Assembly: GCA_023387085.1 (NCBI GenBank)
Contig: JAEWIL010000030.1
Coordinates: 1-42,481, forward strand
DNA: 42,481 nucleotides
Source of the DNA: Pseudomonadota bacterium
Lineage (GTDB): Bacteria; Pseudomonadota; Alphaproteobacteria; Sphingomonadales; Sphingomonadaceae
Direction: 5' to 3'
Positions 38,572 through 42,481 of the stretch are shown here, piece after piece. Position 1 is the first letter of the stretch, and the number at the start of each line of letters is the position of its first letter. The notes below the pieces were generated by a model. The model worked only from the letters and a program-made list of their open reading frames with translations, made no database searches and was not told the DNA's origin. Position numbers and translations under genes: made by a program.

Positions 38572-40353
38572 TCAGCCCTTCGGGCCGTCCACGAGGCGAA
38601 TGTGAAGTTCCTTGAGCTGTTTGTCGCTGACCGGCGCCGGCGCGCCCATCATCAGGTCTTCGGCCTTCTGGTTCATCGGGAAGACGACCACCTCGCGGAT
38701 GTTCGGTTCGTCGGCGAGCAGCATAACGATGCGGTCGACGCCCGGCGCCGACCCGCCGTGCGGCGGTGCGCCGAACTTGAAGGCATTGATCATGCCTGCA
38801 AAATTGGCGTCGACATCGGCCTGGCTGTAACCGGCAATCTCGAACGCCTTGTACATGATGTCGGGGCGATGGTTCCGGATCGCGCCCGACGACAGTTCGA
38901 CGCCGTTGCAAACGATGTCATATTGCCACGCGAGAATGTCGAGCGGGTCTTTCGTCTCGAGCGCCTCGAGCTCGCCCTGCGGCATCGAGAAGGGGTTGTG
39001 GCTGAAATCGATCTTGCCCGTCTCTTCGTCGGCCTCGAACATCGGGAAGTCGACGATCCAGCACAATTCGAACTTGTTCGGATCGATGAGACCCAGCTGC
39101 TCGGCGACGCGGGTGCGCGCAAAGCCCGCGAGCTTCGCGGCGGTTGCCTCCTTGCCCGCGGCGAAAAACAGCCCGTCGTCGGGACCGATGCCGAGTTCGG
39201 CGGCAAGCGCGTCCATCTTTTCCGGGCCGTGGTTCTTGGCGATCGGGCCGCCCCATTCGCCGCCCTTGCGCGTCGCATAGCCGAGGCCGGCAAAGCCCTC
39301 GCCCTGCGCCCAGCTGTTCATGTCGTCGAAGAATTTGCGGCTCTTCTCTGCTGTCCCCGGCGCGGGGATCGCGCGCACGACATCGCCCGCCGCGACGATA
39401 TCGGCGAAGCGGCCGAAGCCCGATCCGGTGAAGTGCGACGAGACGTCGGTAATGATCAACGGATTGCGGAGGTCGGGCTTGTCATTGCCGTACTTCAGCA
39501 TCGACTCGCGGTACGGGATGCGCGGGAACGATCCCGCCGGGGTCACCGACTTGCCGTTCGCGAATTCCTCGAACACGCCGGCGAGCACCGGTTCGATCGC
39601 GTTGAATACATCGTCCTGCGTCACGAAGCTCATCTCGAAGTCGAGCTGGTAGAATTCGCCCGGCGAGCGGTCGGCGCGGGCATCCTCGTCGCGGAAGCAG
39701 GGCGCGATCTGGAAATAGCGGTCGAAGCCCGCAACCATCAGGAGCTGCTTGAACATCTGCGGCGCCTGCGGCAGCGCATAGAATTTGCCGGGATGAACGC
39801 GGCTCGGCACCAGATAGTCGCGCGCGCCCTCGGGCGACGAGGCGGTCAGGATCGGGGTCTGATATTCGGTGAAGCCCTGATCGACCATGCGGCGGCGAAG
39901 CGATGCGATCACGTTCGAGCGCAGCAGGATATTCTGGTGCAGGCGATCGCGGCGAAGGTCGAGGAAGCGGTATTTCAGACGGATGTCCTCGGGATATTCC
40001 TGTTCCCCGGCAACGGGCATCGGCAATTCGGCGGCGACCGACTGGACCGAAACGTCGCGCGCGCGCACTTCGATCGCGCCGGTCGGCAGGTTCGCGTTTA
40101 CCGTCTCGGCCGAGCGCGCGACAACGTCGCCGGTGATCGTCACCACGCTTTCGGCGCGCAGGCCGTCCAGCGTCGCGAAGGCGTTGTCGCTGCTGTCGGC
40201 GACGATCTGGGTCAGGCCATAATGATCGCGAAGGTCGACGAAGAGCAGGCCGCCATGGTCGCGCTTGCGATGTACCCAGCCGGAAACGCGGACAGTCTTG
40301 CCGACATCCTCGGCGCGAAGCTGACCGCAGTTATGGGTACGATAGGCGTGCAT
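38572..40353 (-). CDS. aspS: Aspartyl-tRNA synthetase (bacterial type)
   Basis: AspS charges tRNA-Asp (and in non-discriminating forms tRNA-Asn) with aspartate. The 593-residue class II synthetase has the N-terminal anticodon-binding OB-fold (VSGWVHRKRDHGGLLFVDLRD at about 28-48). Motif 2 is near FRDEDARADRSPGEFYQLDFE, the large bacterial GAD insertion follows, and motif 3 is near GGSAPGVDRIVMLLADE. Start ATG 40353 (MHAYRTHNCGQL) is chosen because it fits relatives; an in-frame ATG at 40368 would add five residues. Whether it also charges tRNA-Asn cannot be judged here. It is divergent from rnd and followed within 5 bases by a hydrolase gene. Confidence 0.96.
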   Translation of the reverse strand: MHAYRTHNCGQLRAEDVGKTVRVSGWVHRKRDHGGLLFVDLRDHYGLTQIVADSSDNAFATLDGLRAESVVTITGDVVARSAETVNANLPTGAIEVRARDVSVQSVAAELPMPVAGEQEYPEDIRLKYRFLDLRRDRLHQNILLRSNVIASLRRRMVDQGFTEYQTPILTASSPEGARDYLVPSRVHPGKFYALPQAPQMFKQLLMVAGFDRYFQIAPCFRDEDARADRSPGEFYQLDFEMSFVTQDDVFNAIEPVLAGVFEEFANGKSVTPAGSFPRIPYRESMLKYGNDKPDLRNPLIITDVSSHFTGSGFGRFADIVAAGDVVRAIPAPGTAEKSRKFFDDMNSWAQGEGFAGLGYATRKGGEWGGPIAKNHGPEKMDALAAELGIGPDDGLFFAAGKEATAAKLAGFARTRVAEQLGLIDPNKFELCWIVDFPMFEADEETGKIDFSHNPFSMPQGELEALETKDPLDILAWQYDIVCNGVELSSGAIRNHRPDIMYKAFEIAGYSQADVDANFAGMINAFKFGAPPHGGSAPGVDRIVMLLADEPNIREVVVFPMNQKAEDLMMGAPAPVSDKQLKELHIRLVDGPKG

Positions 40354-40534
40354 GATCTCGTCTTTCAATTGTCCGGAGAGGCGCGCTTCCGAAACGCGCC
40401 GATATGGCCGCGCCTAAGGCAATGCGGCGCGCCATTTGTCAAGGGTAGACGGCGGATTCGGCGGTCCAGCATGGGCAATTCATCGCCGGTAAATTTTCCT
40501 GCCCGTCGGCGACAAGTCGCTGTATAGGCCCAAT

Positions 40535-41737
40535 ATGCAAATCCATCCGCTTATCGAAACCAGCGCAGCGCTCGTCGAATTTGTCGATCTGATCAAGACC
40601 AGCGATTTCATCGCCGTCGACACCGAGTTCATGCGCGAGAATACCTTCTGGCCCGAACTCTGCCTGATCCAGATTGCCGACAGCGAACATGCCGCGGCGA
40701 TCGATCCGATGGCGCCCGGAATGGACATGAAACCCCTGCTCGACCTACTCGTCGAGAATGAGGAGGTGCTGAAGGTTTTCCATGCCGGCGGGCAGGATGT
40801 CGAAATCATCTTCAACCTGACCGGCAAGACGCCGCACCCGATCTTCGACACCCAGATCGGCCAGATGGCACTCGGGCAAGCCGAACAGGTGGGTTATTCG
40901 AACCTGGTCGAAGCGTGGATCGGCCTGCAACTCGACAAGGGGGCGCGCTTCACCGACTGGAGCCGCCGGCCGCTCGACAAGCGGCAGATCGACTATGCGA
41001 TCGGCGACGTGACGCATCTCGCCAGGATTTTCCCGATGATGCTGAAGAAGCTGGTCAAGACCGGTCGCGGCCACTGGCTCGACGAGGAGATGGAGAAGCT
41101 CGCCGATCCGTCGAATTACAACCTCGACCCCGAAAAGGCGTGGCAGCGGATCAAGATACCGTCGCGCAAGCCCGATGTGCTCGGGCGACTGAAGGCCCTC
41201 GCCGCATGGCGCGAGCGCGAGGCCCGCAACAAGAATCTGCCGCGCGGCCGCATCGTCAAGGACGAGACGCTCGCCGACCTCGCCGCGCATCCCCCGAAGC
41301 AGCAGGAAGGCCTCGGCGGCGTCCGCGGATTGTCGGCGACGTGGAAGTCGAACGACATCGGCGGCCGGTTGATGGATGCGCTGGCAAATGCCAAGCCCGT
41401 GGCGAAGGACGACATGCCCGACCGGGCGCCGCGCGGGCCGGGCCTCGGCAAGGAAGGCGTGCTCGTCGCCGACTTGCTGAAGCTGCTCCTCAAGATCCGC
41501 GCGCGCGAACTCAATGTCGCGGCGCGGCTGATCGCGCGGAGCGACGACCTCGAGGCGCTCGCGGCGGGCGGGCGCAGCGACGATATCCCGCTGATGCGCG
41601 GTTGGCGCTACGAGGTGTTCGGCCATGCAGCGCTCGACCTGGTCGAGGGGCGGATGGGGTTCGCCGTGAAGAATGGCAAGCTGGTGATGAGCGAGATCGA
41701 CGCCGCGGCGGCCAGCGATGTCTCGATAGAAGCCTAG
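40535..41737 (+). CDS. rnd: Ribonuclease D
   Basis: RNase D is a 3'-5' exoribonuclease that trims tRNA and other small RNA precursors. The 400-residue protein has the DEDDy exonuclease domain at about 1-190: FIAVDTEFMRE (Exo I), KVFHAGGQDVEIIF (Exo II) and RQIDYAIGDVTHL (Exo III, with the Tyr). An HRDC domain follows at about 205-290 (VLGRLKALAAWREREARNKN) and a C-terminal helical region ends near residue 390. It is divergent from aspS across 181 bases, in which I see no gene and no clear promoter. Its stop shares a CTAG with the convergent Ppx/GppA-type gene. Confidence 0.95.
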   Translation: MQIHPLIETSAALVEFVDLIKTSDFIAVDTEFMRENTFWPELCLIQIADSEHAAAIDPMAPGMDMKPLLDLLVENEEVLKVFHAGGQDVEIIFNLTGKTPHPIFDTQIGQMALGQAEQVGYSNLVEAWIGLQLDKGARFTDWSRRPLDKRQIDYAIGDVTHLARIFPMMLKKLVKTGRGHWLDEEMEKLADPSNYNLDPEKAWQRIKIPSRKPDVLGRLKALAAWREREARNKNLPRGRIVKDETLADLAAHPPKQQEGLGGVRGLSATWKSNDIGGRLMDALANAKPVAKDDMPDRAPRGPGLGKEGVLVADLLKLLLKIRARELNVAARLIARSDDLEALAAGGRSDDIPLMRGWRYEVFGHAALDLVEGRMGFAVKNGKLVMSEIDAAAASDVSIEA

Positions 41738-42481
41738 AGCAAAACCAGCTCGGGCTTCGCATCGAGCGCATGTGCCAAAATACGCAGGCGGCGCTCGACG
41801 GACTCTCCGGCAAGATGATGCCAGCCGGCGTCGAGACAAAGCCGGAGCTTGCCGTCGACGAGCGCGACCCCGCTCGCCTCGAGCGGGGCCTCGACCCCGC
41901 CGGTCAGGCGCTGCGCGAGGCGGATCGCCAGTCCCCATTGCCGCGCGCGCGCCAGCCGCTCCTCGTTCACGAGGGTGCCCATCGCCGGAAAATCCGCATC
42001 GGCGCCGCCGAAGCCCGCGTAAAGCGCGCGCGCCAGCAGGATGCGCCCCGGAATATCGATGCTTCGCCAATTGCCGTGGAGCCCGATCTCGGTGCCGCGT
42101 TCGGCGCGGAAATCGGGGTTGGCCGACCAGGCGACGTCGCTGAGCAGGGCGGCGGCAAGGCGCACGCGGCTGTCGGCCTCCTCCTCGCCGGCAAAGAGCG
42201 GCGCGATCCAGTTGGCGATCGCGCGGCCGTGGGGCGCGAAGCGCGCGAGGCGCCGTCCCTCGAACTCGGCGGCGACGATCAGCGGATCTTGCGCCCGCGT
42301 CGCGACGTCGAGCGACTGATAGAGCAGCCCCTCGCGAAGTCCCGACGAAGAGACCGTCATCTCGGGCACGTCGAGGATGTTGACGAGCGCCGCGAGCAGC
42401 GCCGCCGCGTCGGGCAAGGTCGCGGCGCGGTTCGACGCCATGCCCGGGATCGCGCGCAACTCCTCGAAAGTCAGCCGCTTG
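41734..42481 (-). CDS. Ppx/GppA phosphatase, C-terminal part (partial, runs off the window)
   Basis: The frame is open to the right edge, with residues KRLTFEELRAIPGMASNR before the first ATG, so this is the 3' part of a longer gene. About 248 residues are visible. The segment TVSSSGLREGLLYQSLD is the signature at the end of the catalytic fold of exopolyphosphatase / guanosine pentaphosphate phosphatase. The rest is the helical C-terminal domain, with features such as ALLSDVAWSANPDFRAE. It would hydrolyse polyphosphate or pppGpp; the two cannot be separated without the N-terminal half. It converges with rnd with overlapping stop codons. Together with PPK2 at 36840-37625 it suggests a polyphosphate-related neighbourhood. 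Confidence 0.88.
   Translation of the reverse strand, partial: KRLTFEELRAIPGMASNRAATLPDAAALLAALVNILDVPEMTVSSSGLREGLLYQSLDVATRAQDPLIVAAEFEGRRLARFAPHGRAIANWIAPLFAGEEEADSRVRLAAALLSDVAWSANPDFRAERGTEIGLHGNWRSIDIPGRILLARALYAGFGGADADFPAMGTLVNEERLARARQWGLAIRLAQRLTGGVEAPLEASGVALVDGKLRLCLDAGWHHLAGESVERRLRILAHALDAKPELVLL

Noticed and set aside
38446..40527. Long plus-strand frame opposite aspS
   Set aside because: Antisense shadow of a well-conserved aspartyl-tRNA synthetase gene, with no domain features.
1..42481. tRNA, rRNA, CRISPR arrays, insertion sequences, prophage genes, riboswitches
   Set aside because: I looked through the intergenic stretches on both strands and saw no cloverleaf, no regularly spaced repeats, no transposase or integrase reading frame, and no known riboswitch core. 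Weak cases could be missed by eye.

Overview
This is a GC-rich alphaproteobacterial chromosome segment, most likely from a sphingomonad (Sphingopyxis, Sphingomonas or Novosphingobium type). The lineage call rests on the pyrE-pdxJ-acpS-lepB cluster, large TonB-dependent receptors dedicated to carbohydrate uptake, and a mannonate dehydratase very close to the characterised Novosphingobium ManD. I saw no tRNA, rRNA, CRISPR array, insertion sequence or prophage gene. Genes are densely packed, and several neighbours share start or stop codons.

Layout. (1) 279-4121, plus strand: housekeeping run pyrE, pdxJ, acpS, lepB and an AI-2E-family membrane protein. (2) 4143-19223: a catabolic-looking block with two acyl-CoA synthetases, a stand-alone MetE-type zinc transferase, an alpha/beta-hydrolase whose nucleophile is alanine, a tightly coupled operon (hydrolase, APH-type kinase, divergent enolase, D-2-hydroxyacid dehydrogenase), two MarR regulators, a flavin reductase, leuD and leuC facing each other, and an EamA transporter. 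Six copies of a palindromic motif, TTAG-N4-CTAA (best copy CTTAGAATACTAAG), lie just upstream of most of these transcription units. This suggests one regulon, probably controlled by a MarR protein encoded inside it. (3) 19232-21370: an MpaB/rubber-oxygenase-family gene and a divergent TetR gene around a perfect 16-bp palindrome. (4) 21367-35490: a uronate-polysaccharide utilisation locus. One arm (minus) carries a GH105 hydrolase, two TonB receptors, an alginate-lyase-superfamily enzyme and a secreted beta-helix protein. The other arm (plus) carries ManD, a secreted DUF4861 protein, a FadR-type GntR regulator and an esterase. (5) 35527-42481: housekeeping and stress genes (FKBP isomerase, J-domain protein, PPK2, alpha/beta-hydrolase, aspS, rnd, 3' part of a Ppx/GppA gene).

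How the parts may work together. In the polysaccharide locus, a polymer containing glucuronate-like residues would be cut by lyases and imported through the TonB receptors. GH105 would remove the unsaturated uronate, and mannonate would be dehydrated by ManD to 2-keto-3-deoxygluconate. Two operator types are visible: four ACCGGTGTCA-core sites in front of the receptors and one GTTGTCAGACAAC palindrome in the ManD/GH105 divergent promoter. In region 2 the most unusual unit is the kinase-enolase-dehydrogenase operon. The enolase keeps its metal ligands and catalytic lysine, but its active-site His is Ala, the loop Ser-Thr pair is Ala-Arg and the conserved Glu is Asp. A 2-oxo acid to 2-hydroxy acid to 2-phospho acid to enol-phosphate sequence on a non-standard substrate is a reasonable but unproven reading.

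Three families of hairpin-forming intergenic repeats (REP-like) occur between genes and are annotated separately.
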